64,000 bases of DNA from Trichoplax sp. H2 (Eukaryota; Placozoa; Uniplacotomia; Trichoplacea). Within the stretch, counting starts at the first letter, position 1, and every line of letters begins with the position of its first letter. Of this stretch, positions 39,540 to 51,146 are shown piece after piece. The notes under the pieces are model-generated. The model ran no database searches. It was not told the origin of the DNA and was given only the letters and a program-made list of their open reading frames with translations. The stretch lies in the NCBI GenBank assembly GCA_003344405.1, contig NOWV01000167.1, forward strand, positions 108,351-172,350. Direction: 5' to 3'. Position numbers and translations under genes: made by a program.

Positions 39540-41080
39540 CTCCAAGTTATGTAGTAATGGAAATGGAATATTGTGCTTAATAGGTATCCACGGGTGATCA
39601 AATCTCTCTCAAATATCCAAGCTAGAACCTCGATTTCTTGTACAATTTTCTCCTTCTATTTTGCTGAATCCTCGTCGTCATTGTAATAAAGAAAATATAG
39701 GATCGTCTATAGGTGATCAGGCATCGCTATTAAATTGTCATTTTCTCTTAAGGCTTTGCTAAAGTTAATAAGAGTACTGTATTAAGGTGATGATAACCAT
39801 AGTATCCTCTCGTTGAATCCTGATCGTCCTTATATGAAGGGAAATGTAGGATCAGCTATAGATCAATAGGCACCACTATTAAATTGCAATTTTTTCTTGC
39901 AGTTGCTCTTTCATCCTAATGACGGTCTTGCAATAGTGTCTTCTAGATAGGGCTTTGCCAAAGTTAACCAGAACGTTTTAGTAAAGTCATAATCGAAGCA
40001 TCTTTTTTGAATCCTCGTCGTCATCATAATAAGGGAAATGTAGGATCGTCCATGGGTCATTAGGTATCACTATTCAATTAGTAATTTTCTCATAAAATGA
40101 CAGGTCCATCCTGACGACTGTCTTTGTAATAGTATCTATTGAATAAGGCTTTGCTAGAGTTGACCAAAATGCTTTAGCAAAGTCATAACCATAACATCCT
40201 TTGAATCCTTATCGTCATGATAATAAGGAGAATGGAGAATCGTCCATGGGTCATTAAGTATCGCTCATAATTGCATTTTTTCATAAGACTTTGCTAAAGT
40301 TAGCCAGAGTGCTTTAATAAAGCCATAACCAGAGCACCCTTTTTGAATCCTCTTCGTCATTTATAATAAGGAGAATGAAGAATCGTCCATGCGTCATTAG
40401 ATATCGCTATTAAATGATATTTTTCTGAAGGCTTTGCTAAAACTTATTCGAATGGTTTAGTCAAGTCATAGCTAGAGCATCTTTTCAATCTTAATCATCA
40501 TTATAATGAATAAGCGGTTGAAAAATCGTTTATTGATCTTAGGAGTATAGTCATTCAATCGCTACTTTTTGTTGGAGTTACTTGTCCATTCCCTTGATAA
40601 TCTTTACAATAACATTTGCTACAGAAGGCTTTGTCAAAGTTAACCAGAGTGCTTTAAGTGTTAGTAAGCCATAACCATAGCATCATTTAAATTCCCTTTT
40701 TTCATTTAAAGGGAAATGTAGGACTGCTTATGGATCGTTGGGCATCACCATTAAATTACAATTTTTTTCTTAAAATGACACTTTTATCCCCATAACGGTC
40801 TTTATAGTAGAATTCCTTGGATATGTCTAGGCCAAAGTATAGAATGGGGCATTAGTAAAGTAATCGTCTCATCTTGATCAATCCTTATAGTCATTAGGAG
40901 AGAAATCTGGGATCATTATTAGTCGTTAGGTATGGCTATTAAACTGCAACCTATTACTTAAGATCTCCAGGCCATCCTGATAGCGGCCTTTGCAATAGTA
41001 TCCACTATATATAGGAATAAGCCAGGGTGTTTACTTATCGCCAAGCTATTATCTTCATCAAATCTCATAATCACTATAAA
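39540..41080. repeat. tandem repeat, about 8-9 units of 140-210 bp
   Basis: Landmark gaatcctcgtcgtcat or a close variant at about 39664, 39826, 40009, 40204, 40344, 40690 and 40887. Each is followed by aataagggaaatgtaggatcg, gg.tcattaggtatc.c, ttaaattgcaatttttc, and often ggctttgctaaagttaacc and agtaaagtcataacca.ag. Some units lack the internal part with catcctgacg.c.gtctttg, so lengths vary. Confidence 0.85.
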
Positions 41081-41440
41081 AAGTGTGATGGAAGATTCAT
41101 AGAATCAACGGCTGCGGACTTAGTAGCCATTCACAGAAAATATACAAGGGATTTTAATAAAGGTGAACACTTTATTACAGATAGTAATGGAGATACATTG
41201 TGATAGCTACGGTAGATCAGCGTGTAAGCTGTCGTGAAGTAACTTGAGGAAGTACTACTACTACAAATAGTGCTACTGAACAAATCTGAGGCAGAAATCA
41301 TCAGTATTTATAGTTTAGAGAAAGAACACATGCAGAGAACAGTATTATAGAATTAGATACATCATATACTATAAACAGGCTATATAATAGTAAACGATTG
41401 TAGGAAATAGCAAAGACTAAAAACTACAGTGAAACTAAAA
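41080..41440. repeat. dispersed repeat, copy 1 (second copy at 62300-62640)
   Basis: Shares with 62300-62640, in order, tgtgatgga.g.ttc, tagt.gccatt.aca, a tttatt block, gatagctac.gtagatcagc, gtg.aagctgtcgtga, tttatagttt.a.aga, gaattagatac.a.atata and aacaggctata. The copies are diverged. An old LTR or a non-autonomous element is possible; I see no terminal repeats. Confidence 0.7.
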
Positions 41441-42239
41441 TACTGTCCAAAAAGCAATATTAGGCCATTCATCAACTATTGGGAATTGCCATTATAGTTA
41501 ACCGTTCTCATTCATGGATTAGACCATCTTGATGGCGACTCTTGCTACAGCACCAGATGAATCAGGCTTTATAGAAGTGTAGACGATTTTTATATAATAT
41601 TAAAATAGTAAAGAACAGTCATGTTTTATGGATATGCTCACTGAATTCTACGAAAATAGTTAAGAGTGACGTAGTTGATGATAACCATAGTATCAGGCTA
41701 TAATGATAGTAATTATGACCGCCATTTCATTTCATTTAAATGACCGTGGCCAAGGTCGATAACCTCTATAAGTCTAATTATTTATTATTTGCTAATGTAG
41801 TCAATTGAAAAAACTCAGCAACGATTATCGCTAATAGCGGCAAGTATACTGTTTAGACGATCCTGATTTCTATAAATTAAATCAAGTAGTATTCTTTCTA
41901 AGACAGCTATTTCCTTTGAATGATAATTCTATTCTGCACTTTAAATATCATGATGATCATTCATGATGGAATTAAAAGTAACATGCTGTTTACAAATGGT
42001 AGTCATGAAAGGGAAGACAGGGAAAATGGTGAAATTTTATTGATAAACAGACAATTATCAAACTGTTTAAACTATATTTAACAAGCTAATATATTTCGAA
42101 TTAGGACAAGGCAAAAATTTTAAGTTAAACGATAGCGTAGTTATTATGCCGTTACGATCATGGCGTAAATCATTGTAAAAAATTACGGCAAAATTCACAA
42201 TATCATCAATTAAGAACACAAGTTGTATAACCAAATATC

Positions 42240-44250
42240 GTCATTTTGCCACGAATTTTCTTTTATTAAGATGACCATTGTAGTCATGTCAACAAGCTTT
42301 TTGCAAATTGGAATATCATTTTCAAATAATATCTCGGTTTGCTTTTGTACATTCTCCTTAAAATAGCAAATTATGTTATAGTAATGTCAAGATGTTATTA
42401 GCAATGATAACTAGATCCAATAACATTACTTTTGCTATTTTTATAGTAAAATAATAGTTCTACTACTGCTAGAATACGTCAAGATGTCATAACCAAGCCT
42501 CGTTGTCAACTATATGGTCTAATGATATTGTCATTCTCCTCTATTTTTTCGTAAAGTCATTACTGTAATACGAACCATAATGCTAATTTGAATAGTCTTG
42601 ACAATATCTATCATCTGATAATATTATTTCTCTCACATCTAATCTTAGTCTAGTAAATCATTGCCTTAGGAACAAAGGTACCATGTCCAAAGCTAATAAC
42701 GTGATAGTTTCAAGATTTATTGATATCATTTCACTTCAAGAGCAAAGGCGTCATTTCCAACGCTAACAACATGATAGTTGCAAAATTTAATAATATTATT
42801 ATTTTACTTCATGTGTATTCTTACTAAGATAATTATCGTTAGGATAAGAGCCAAGGCATCATTTCCAAAGTTGATAACTTGATAGTCTCAAGATTGAAGT
42901 TTGATGATTTTATAATATCACTTATGTCATTTTTTTCGCCTCAAAGCAATTTTCATTCGGGTAGGAGCCAAAGTAACATTTCCTATGGTGATAACATCAT
43001 CGATTAAAACCGTTTTCCTCCTATATTTACGTAGTAAATAAATCACAATAAATAAGGGTCAAAACGTCATGACCAATGCTCATAAAGTGATTGAATGATG
43101 TCATTTACAATTCATTATGATTAAAGCCATAGCGCTATTTCCAAAGCTAAAAATTGATAGTCTCCTCATCGAATAATATCATTTATTTCATTCCTATTCT
43201 TAGTAAAATAGAATCATCAGTAGAGCAGGGATTTCTAAGAAACACCTGGTTGAAAAGAGCCAAGGCGCTCTTGCCAAAGCAAATAACTTATTAGTTCCAT
43301 AATCTAGTAAAATTATTTATTTTATGTATATTCTTCGTAAATAGAATCATCGCTGGCGTACAAGCTAATGCGCCATTTTCATAGTCTCATTATTTAATAA
43401 CACTGTTTTATTTCATGCATAATCTTAGTCGAACAATCATCGCCAAAGTAAGAGCCAAGGCGCTATTTCTAATAGTAATAACAGAATTTAAGAATGCTGC
43501 CTACTTTCCTCATGAATCTTGTGAGTCAATAAATCACTATAGTAAAAGCCAAGATATCAAAGCTAATAATAGGGTGCTGTGCAATAATAGTATTTTCCTC
43601 ATGTATGTCCTTAGTAAATAAATCATTATAACAAAAATCAGGATATCATGGCCAATGCTAGTAATATGATCTAATAATATCATTTCCCTTATAGAATTTC
43701 TTAGTAAATAAATCATTATAGCAAGAGGCAAGACGTCGTGTTTATGACTTATCTAATAACACCATTTTCCTCGTATATTTTCTTAGCATATTAACCCTGT
43801 TAGTGAGAGCTCTGACGCCATGACCAATACTAATAACATGATCCAATAGTATCATTTCTCTTATTTACTGTACGTATATCTTAGTCAATAATGGCAATAT
43901 CAACAGCCAAATGTCCGTAATCAAATGCTAACACTATGATCCAGCCATACTATTTCCTTCAGATATTCATTAAGCAACATGATCATAGCAGCATCAAGAG
44001 CAAAGAAGCTTTAACCAAGATTAATAACCCAGCTTGAGGAATATTATTTTCTTCTTGTATTAAATCCAAAAGTGAATCGATAATTATCATTCTAAAGTAT
44101 CAGCACTTCTGCTTAATATTAACAACACTGCCCAATCATACTGTTTTCATTATATCATTTTCTTACTTGTAGTCTCTTTGACATGCGTCACTAATGTTAA
44201 TAGTATAAATCAAATAATATTTTAGCTTTGTTATTTTTTTTAACATAGGA
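42240..44250. repeat. 2-kb minisatellite, about 20 units of about 95-100 bp
   Basis: Unit core: agagccaaggcgtcat..ccaaagctaataacatgat, then ctaataatatcatttcc.tcat, then ttcttagtaaataaatcat. Occurrences of the core lie near 42380, 42470, 42675, 42740, 42847, 42965, 43060, 43125, 43256, 43362, 43450, 43547, 43632, 43725, 43807, 43900, 43990, 44095 and 44185. Units are diverged by substitutions and small indels. The short open frames at 43415-43621 and 43537-43731 fall inside it and are not genes. Confidence 0.88.
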
Positions 44251-45545
44251 TAACAGTTAAGAGCATCAAGTCAAATACAGACAGTAGGAATTGAAATTCA
44301 ATTAAAGCTATTCTATTCAAGTCCAGTGAATATATAAAAATCCAACAAAAATAACATCAGACAAGTTGGTGGCAATTTCAACAAACAAGCCCTTGAAATA
44401 TCCTATCTATGTATCCACTACACTACTAGTATTTCAGAACTTGAAAAAGAAAAGTACTCAACATTCTATCTTACTACTTTACTCAATAAGGATTCGACTT
44501 ACGTTAGCCAGGACTGGATTAAAAACAGTTACAACAATTAACATAACTACAAATTCATTTAAACTTCAAGTTTCAATTTGTACCGCGGAAGAATCATCAG
44601 TTTGAAAGTTTGTTCATGGCACAACTTGATCTTACAGAATGATTAATATATTCATAAAGTAAAATTTGAAAACACCACGGAAGCTATTTGATGAATCTCC
44701 TCTTTTCTTGGTAAATTCTATCAACAACTTGTACGTTTCAGTCGAAAATTATCGAATAGAGTTGAATCAATCTCTCCTAAACATCAACTAAAACTTGATT
44801 AAAAAAGAATGCTCAGTTTAAAGATAGATTACTAGTTTGAACTTGAATAATATCAGCAACGATCCTATTCAATTAATATATAGACGGGCTGTTTTAGCTC
44901 GATTTAGTTAGAAGAGTGGATTGGGTTTCGATCCATCAGTAGCATCCAATCATGGCAGATCGTCTTATTTAGTATTATATTTGGAGACAAGATTGGATTG
45001 CAATAGCTATTGGACAAATAAAGAAGTTATCATACTCCTTTTTCGATCAATAGAAGATTGCATTAGCATCAGTAAAAAAACTTAAATTATAGATATCTAA
45101 AGAAGAAGAAATTTATCCTCTTTAATCTTGACAGAAATAACAACATACGATCACTTTACGCTAAAGATAGTTGAATTACAAGATTAAGCGATCAAATTCC
45201 TACGTTACAGGTATTCAGTCTTAAAATTGACATAGAAATCAAGTTATACTAGAGCAATCACATTGAATAACTACAGCTATCAGTTCAAAGAATTAAAATC
45301 AGGGAAAAAGTTTTTAAAATATTGGAATAGCGCAACATTGGCACATCGAATCGTATCTAAGAACATACTCTTATAGGAAATTCTAATCCTTTTGAGAGTC
45401 AGTACCGGTGTTAACACTCTACTTTGGTCTGAAATTGCTCGAATTTATTCGTTGCATTTCCCTACAAACCTTTGATTGCCATTTTTGACGCTAAAGGATT
45501 AAATTAGGTGCAATAAAAGTACCGCACCTCACGCTGAAATTCACC

Positions 45546-46556
45546 ATGTCAAATAATAGTAACATGACATGGAATCAGAGTAAAATGGCGTTAGAAAGTA
45601 TGATCATCATCTGTGTATGGCTGCCAATTTATTTTATCGGTTTTTTTGCTAATATATTTGTTTGTTTAACTATCCTAGAACATTTCAAATTTCGATCATC
45701 ACTATACCGTTTAATATTTAGCAGTGCCGCATCAGATGCGCTCGGCGATGCCTGTATTTTAGCTTATTTAGGCATGACTTTACTCTTAAGCTATCTCGAT
45801 CATTCATTACTATGGCCAGTAGGTAATATTATGTGTAAAGTCTTTGGGTTATTCATCTTTGCTACTTATTTCATCTCTATATTTACATTAACGTTCCTTA
45901 GCATTGATCGTTACTATAGCGTAGTTAAATTACGTAAGCCAACATTATCAACCAATTGGAGAACTACCAATGTCGCTTTCATTACATGGATCGGTGGTTT
46001 TATCCTTGCTGCACCATTTTATTGGATCTATCATTTACCTAAAAAGCCATCGCGGTATTGTGATTTCGGATTAATTAGCACATTATGGGGAAGATTTTAT
46101 GCTGCGCTACTACTTATTGTTATTATTTTGATACCATTTATAATTATAATTTATTGCTATACTCGAGTAGCTAAAAAAATTTATGCTGTTAATCCCACGT
46201 CAAGCCTTAACCATTCACATCGATTACCTCGCGGCTATAAAGGCGCTATCCAAATGATTATGGCCGTTACAGGTATAACATTAATTTCAGCATTAACTAT
46301 ACAATCTACCCTCATAATAGCAGCTTTCGAATCATTTCAGTCCAAAGCAACTCCTGCTCATCACATTCATTCTACTTTTATGTCGGTTACAATATTACTA
46401 ACTGCAGCATTGCTCTTGTCAGTTATGAGACCCTTTATATACTGTAAATTTAATGCTTCATTTCGCCGCTGTTACTGCAGTACTTTAAAATTTTATTTTT
46501 ATGGCTTTGCTCTAGCTTCATCAACATCTGCTGGTAATAATTATAACGATAATTAA
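45546..46556 (+). CDS. class A (rhodopsin-like) G-protein-coupled receptor, single exon
   Basis: 336 residues, no intron. The N-terminus carries three N-glycosylation sequons within 12 residues (N3, N6, N10), as expected for an extracellular end. Seven hydrophobic segments lie at about 19-43, 55-80, 98-119, 143-160, 183-206, 236-261 and 277-300. Class A marks: AN in TM1 where most receptors have GN, D64 in TM2 (AASDALGD), C97 before TM3 and C172 in loop 2 as the likely disulfide, the DRY motif at 121-123, and W148 in TM4. TM7 has RPFIY at 295-299 in place of NPxxY, and TM6 has no CWxP. A palmitoylatable CYC follows helix 8. The ligand cannot be named. It would signal through a heterotrimeric G protein at the plasma membrane. 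Only the start at 45546 leaves the sequons in place. Confidence 0.92.
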   Translation: MSNNSNMTWNQSKMALESMIIICVWLPIYFIGFFANIFVCLTILEHFKFRSSLYRLIFSSAASDALGDACILAYLGMTLLLSYLDHSLLWPVGNIMCKVFGLFIFATYFISIFTLTFLSIDRYYSVVKLRKPTLSTNWRTTNVAFITWIGGFILAAPFYWIYHLPKKPSRYCDFGLISTLWGRFYAALLLIVIILIPFIIIIYCYTRVAKKIYAVNPTSSLNHSHRLPRGYKGAIQMIMAVTGITLISALTIQSTLIIAAFESFQSKATPAHHIHSTFMSVTILLTAALLLSVMRPFIYCKFNASFRRCYCSTLKFYFYGFALASSTSAGNNYNDN

Positions 46557-48771
46557 TCACTTTTCGTCCATAAGACTAATCAATATTTGATTGCGATCAT
46601 GGATAAGTTGTTATCGCCATTGCATTTTGAAGACCAATAGTTTCATTAGAGATGATAAATATTGGTTTAACTTTAAATCGAATAATTCAATTTTATTCTC
46701 GGAATCGATTAGAGTACTAAACATTTTCTAGTAATTTTAAAATACGAAATGTATCAATTAATTATGCATATCCAACCAAAACTGCTTAAATTTCGAACTA
46801 TGATCTATTTCAAAACAGAACTGGTTACTACTGAGCTTTGCTTATAAGTATTATATCAACATTTTTTAAATGAACTACTGCCTTATACTATATTGAAATA
46901 GCTTTTATTTTAGAAGCTTTCTAGAACATTGTGTACGATGTAGTAGTAAATTAAGTGTATTAATACTCTTTTCGGCCAATAAAATGATATTCACATCATA
47001 TTTGAATGAGTAAAATTGAATTAGGCATACAACCAGTGAGTTCTTTTATATTTTAATAAAGCAATTCTGTTTTGAAAGGCTTCGTTGGATACCTACCTAT
47101 TCATATACTAAGTAAAGAGCAAAATTTAGTTTAGTAATGCTTTTCTAGTTATAAATGATATTAATATTACACTCTGGATAGTATAAATAAAGTTAAAAGA
47201 GAGCTTAAGTTCTTATAAATAAAAATGATTCTTATTTTCCAAGCTTGGTGAAATAGTTATTGCATAATACTCTGCAGATTAAGTGTAGCAACTCTCCTTC
47301 AACCAATAAAGGATATTAATATGGTGGTATATTCTTAATAGTAGCATTGAAATTAAAGTACAAACAGGTAAATTTTTATTTGTTATACCGTATTTATACT
47401 ATAAGGTGCGGTAGTTAATTTTTCTATAATATAGAAATAAGAGAGATATGGAACGATAGAACATCTCTTATGGTAGCAAAAAATAGAATCATCTAGAAAT
47501 TAGGGATTGGCGTCGTATCTAAGAATATACAAACATGAGCAAGTTTTATTGCATAACATGTCCCTTAGGTATTGTAGGAATAGATGAATGTTATATCATA
47601 TTTAAGAAAAAACGCTGATCTATAGATAGTCATATATGTTAAAATACAAAAATTGTATGCATTTACCTTTGATCGACGTATACTGTGTTGTAAATCTAAC
47701 TGTTACTTTCAAAATTACGAGAATTAGTAACCATATAAATTATTGCATGATTTAATCAGTGAATTCGCTGACATTGGGTTTCTCACTCTTCAATTGGAAT
47801 AAAATGAGAATAAACTAATGTTCCATGCCTTATCCTTGAACTGACTATTTCGCCAACGTGTATTCAAGGATATCCATCATAAAGGCGTACAAATACTAGC
47901 CAATATGAATAAATACATTAGTGTGGTGGATTAATGCTGTATACGATCGTATATTCTGCTGCTAGTTTATGGCTAGGATTAGGGTTATGGTAACTTACAA
48001 ATATAGATATTATTCGTAGTCTTTCATCTTACATGAAAATAAAACAGATTATCGTGTTTGGTTGGTTGTACTACTTATAGATCCTTGTTATTATTTATAA
48101 TCATTTGCCACTACCTACATTGTTATATCGTAAGTTTTCTTTACTTCTACAGTCTTAATCCCTGCTATATTCTAAAGTTATAAATATCGCTGAGTTTTAC
48201 TTCATATCGGTACTGCTGTTGCTATCATATTTGCTAATAGTGTTACCTATTGCAGTTATGTTATTTTGTGACGGCTACGCGCTGATTTGCTGTGACTTCA
48301 ATCTTACACGATTTACAACTCGCAAGCAGAACTAGTTTCTTGCTAAGACGTCTCGTAACAATTACTGATGGCTACTATATCTAACTCTACTCATATATTG
48401 AACCCTTTACTTCAATTATTTCATATTTTCTACCATTTTACGGTATTTAAAATACCCCTTAACTACCTCACTAGAATTTAGACGCCTTTGCTTCTACGTT
48501 AAAACAACTATACAATTGAGAACTGCTTTATTCAACTATCTGACGGGCTTATATACCCTTCTACAGCAGCTAACATTCACAAGTCATCTTATAAAAATAC
48601 TTAGGTGAGAACATCTACTAACTAGTTTTTCACAGTCGGACTACAATATGTCCATTCACAGAATCATTTCGGTACACATTACAGCACAGCATTAAATTTA
48701 CTGTAACACATTTACAATTAGAGTAATTCCTATTGTAAGGAACTAGATGTAATATATTATCACTATATTAT

Positions 48772-48791
48772 NNNNNNNNNNNNNNNNNNNN
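48772..48791. other. scaffold gap, 20 N
   Basis: Run of 20 N joining two overlapping allelic contigs. Confidence 0.98.
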
Positions 48792-49127
48792 TATGTTATT
48801 TTGTGACGGCTACGCGCTGATTTGCAGTGACTTCAATCTTACACGATTTATAACTCGCAAGCAGAACTAGTTTCTTGTTAAGACGTCTCGCAACAATTAC
48901 TGATGGCTACTATATCTAACTCTACTCATATATTGAACCCTTTACTTCAATTATTTCATATTTTCTACCATTTTACGGTATTTAAGAAAATATGCTTTCG
49001 TATATAGTCGTTTGTTGAACAGTATCTCATATTACATATTTATTATAGTTTACCATTACAGATTTAAAAATTATAAACTAGAACAGAATGATCACTTCAG
49101 AAATGAAAACAAATATAGTTATACGTG

Positions 49128-49393
49128 TGTCACAAACCAGCTTCGTGACAAGGATAACGTAAAACAAATCTCTAAATTACTATAGTCTCCGGGATTCAGT
49201 ATCCCTTAACTACCTCACAAGAATTTAGACGCCTTTGCTTCTACGTTAAAACAACTATACANNNNNNNNNNNNNNNNNNNNATTTATAATTAGAGTAATT
49301 CCTATTGTAAGGAACTAGATGTAATATATTATCACTATATTATATTAACCAAATTTAGATAACTATTTCTTCACGGTAGTTCGTACCGTGACA
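49128..49393 (-). mobile_element. diverged LTR (second subfamily), interrupted by a gap
   Basis: Starts tgtcacaaaccagc and ends taccgtgaca. Internal stretches such as ttagacgcct and tacgttaaa match the main LTR family. Read on the minus strand it opens with TGTCACGG and a hairpin (arms 49371-49378 and 49384-49391, loop of 5), like the solo LTR at 63160. No matching 5-bp target duplication was seen, and part of the body is in the gap. Confidence 0.55.
49262..49281. other. scaffold gap, 20 N
   Basis: Run of 20 N. The sequence after it (49282-49343) duplicates 48710-48771. Confidence 0.98.
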
Positions 49394-50247
49394 GTATGAT
49401 ATAAATTTTAAGTTTTTTGTAATTGAAGGTGCGGAAATTAATAGAGGAGACTGAAAAGCTTTCACCATTTGATTAAATTAATTACCAGTGAAATTGGATT
49501 TTAATTAATCGTTTCAGAATTTATTAATAGTTAGTAAAGAAAGTAGAATAAATAGCATTATTGTAATTTTTACGGCCAAGCTATCGAGAAATTCTGTTTA
49601 ACCAAATTTTATGTCCAGGCTTTCATTTCAATAGTAATCAAAAATGTCAATGTAGAACTAACTATCAGTGCAGTAGTCTTTCAAGTTTCATGAATTTTAC
49701 AATACCAAAGTAATATAGGGTAATACTGTATTAAAAATAATATTAAATTCCTGTGAATATATTTGTTGTTATATTAGCTCCAGTATCAAATTTTACACGC
49801 CCTTTCAGCTTATTCTAATCAATTACAATTTTTACAATATAGTATAGAATATATTTTTAACAATACTAAAGAAAAAAATAAATAAGACCACGAAATAGTT
49901 AGATCAAAACTAAGGAAATCTTGCTGCTCCATGTAAAAAAATCATTGCTCATAGGTATGTCTCCCATTGGCTCAATTTATGACAGAAAAGCCAATCTATA
50001 TGCAGTCTAACATTTATAGTGATGAGCGCTGTAAAACAGTTCATAAATTCATGATTATTGTAACAGACTTATTAGAATATAATAATCTTAATGAAATAGT
50101 GCGACAGACTTAAATACGGTATTAGAGTAGAAATATCTATGCTAGAATAATTTTGTTAGCCTATCCTTATTTAGTTAACTTCCAATTTGGATATGCGGTA
50201 CTGTGTTTGAATATAGCTCTGGCTTTTTATGACAGTGACATATATAC

Positions 50248-50877
50248 TGTGACAGTGCTATATACTATATTAGAGTAGAAATATCCATGTTAGGATAATT
50301 CTGTTGGCCTATCCTTATTTAGTTAAATTCTAATTTGGATATACTGTATTTTAATATAGCACTGACTTTTTATGACAGTGACACTTATACACATACTGAA
50401 ATTAATAGTTATAATAGGGAACGCAAATCATCTACTTACAGTTTGAATCATTGTGATTGTAACTTACTTATGGTAGATTGTAAATTATCGTGAAAATGTT
50501 CCGTGATAAGACATATCGTAATCTGACTATTCTGTATTAGTCATCAGATGTCTATGTTCGTAAATACTGTTGTCTGCATTAAGGGAGTAGTAGCTAAAAT
50601 TAACATCTAATTCAGTAAATGATTCCAAAGTTAATCGTACTAACTATGACTCTTGAACTATTGAGGAATAGTATATAGATGCAGTATATCGTGTAATAAA
50701 GTAGATTCTGAAACTTAGTGTTTAACGTAAAATACGAGGCGTCTAAGTCTTTGTGTAGTCTGCTAGTAGAGCAAAAGTGTTTGTGATAGTGCAGATATCG
50801 CTTCTTGATACGTGATTCAAGGAATTGACTTATTGATCGTACATTACGTTATCTTGTTGCAAAGCTGTTTTGTGACA
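50248..50877 (+). mobile_element. LTR (inner), nested in the outer LTR
   Basis: Starts tgtgacagtg and ends gctgttttgtgaca, 630 bp. Flanked by tatac (50243-50247) and tatgc (50878-50882), a 5-bp target duplication with one change. A TATA-like gtatatagat near 50671 and aataaa at 50695-50700 fit the U3/R part of an LTR. Same orientation as the outer element. Confidence 0.8.
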
Positions 50878-50915
50878 TATGCATATACTGAAGTTAATAC
50901 CTATCTTAAATATAG

Positions 50916-51146
50916 AAAATGATTAGAGCTCAGTTTGTTAGAATGCACCAGCGGCCGCTCCCAGAGAGTATAAAAGGAGCGAGCTCACAACGACTAGTTG
51001 TTCCAAAATTTAGTAGTCATAAAGGCTCGTCGAGCAAGATAATAAACTTTTCAACTGGATACTTTTCGAGTAATTGATTACCTATACATACCCCGAGTGC
51101 ATTAGGATATTAGTTACTAGAGGAGTGAACCATTCACAACGAAGAA
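50916..51146 (+). mobile_element. GC-rich insert with TATA box and polyA signal, probably an LTR of another family
   Basis: Interrupts the outer LTR. It contains gcggccgc at 50951-50958, tataaaagg at 50969-50977 and aataaa near 51042, in the order U3 promoter, TATA, polyA signal expected for an LTR. Possible ends are tgttagaatg (near 50939) and tttgtgaca (near 51149). agaaaat occurs just before the insert and near its end and could be a target duplication. The borders are not settled. Confidence 0.5.

Larger units (their letters stand above)
36477..45545. other. intergenic, mostly three successive tandem-repeat arrays
   Basis: Between the PHP gene and the first receptor. A weak two-exon candidate at 36477-36865 is discussed under findings. 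A 92-codon plus-strand frame at 37751-38029 is unusually GC-rich for the area but matches nothing I know. Arrays at about 38330-39090, 39540-41080 and 42240-44250 fill most of the rest. 44260-45545 differs in base use (many aac/caa triplets) and should contain the promoter and 5' UTR of the receptor gene. Confidence 0.5.
48257..49343. repeat. allelic duplication around two gaps
   Basis: 48257-48450 and 48792-48985 are 194-bp near-identical copies. 49201-49261 repeats about 48454-48514. 49282-49343 repeats 48710-48771. The middle contig (48792-49261) is therefore a second version of sequence already present to its left, with an extra segment of about 215 bp at 48986-49200. Confidence 0.85.

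Noticed and set aside
43415-43731. Open frames on both strands
   Set aside because: They fall inside the 2-kb minisatellite and reflect its unit.
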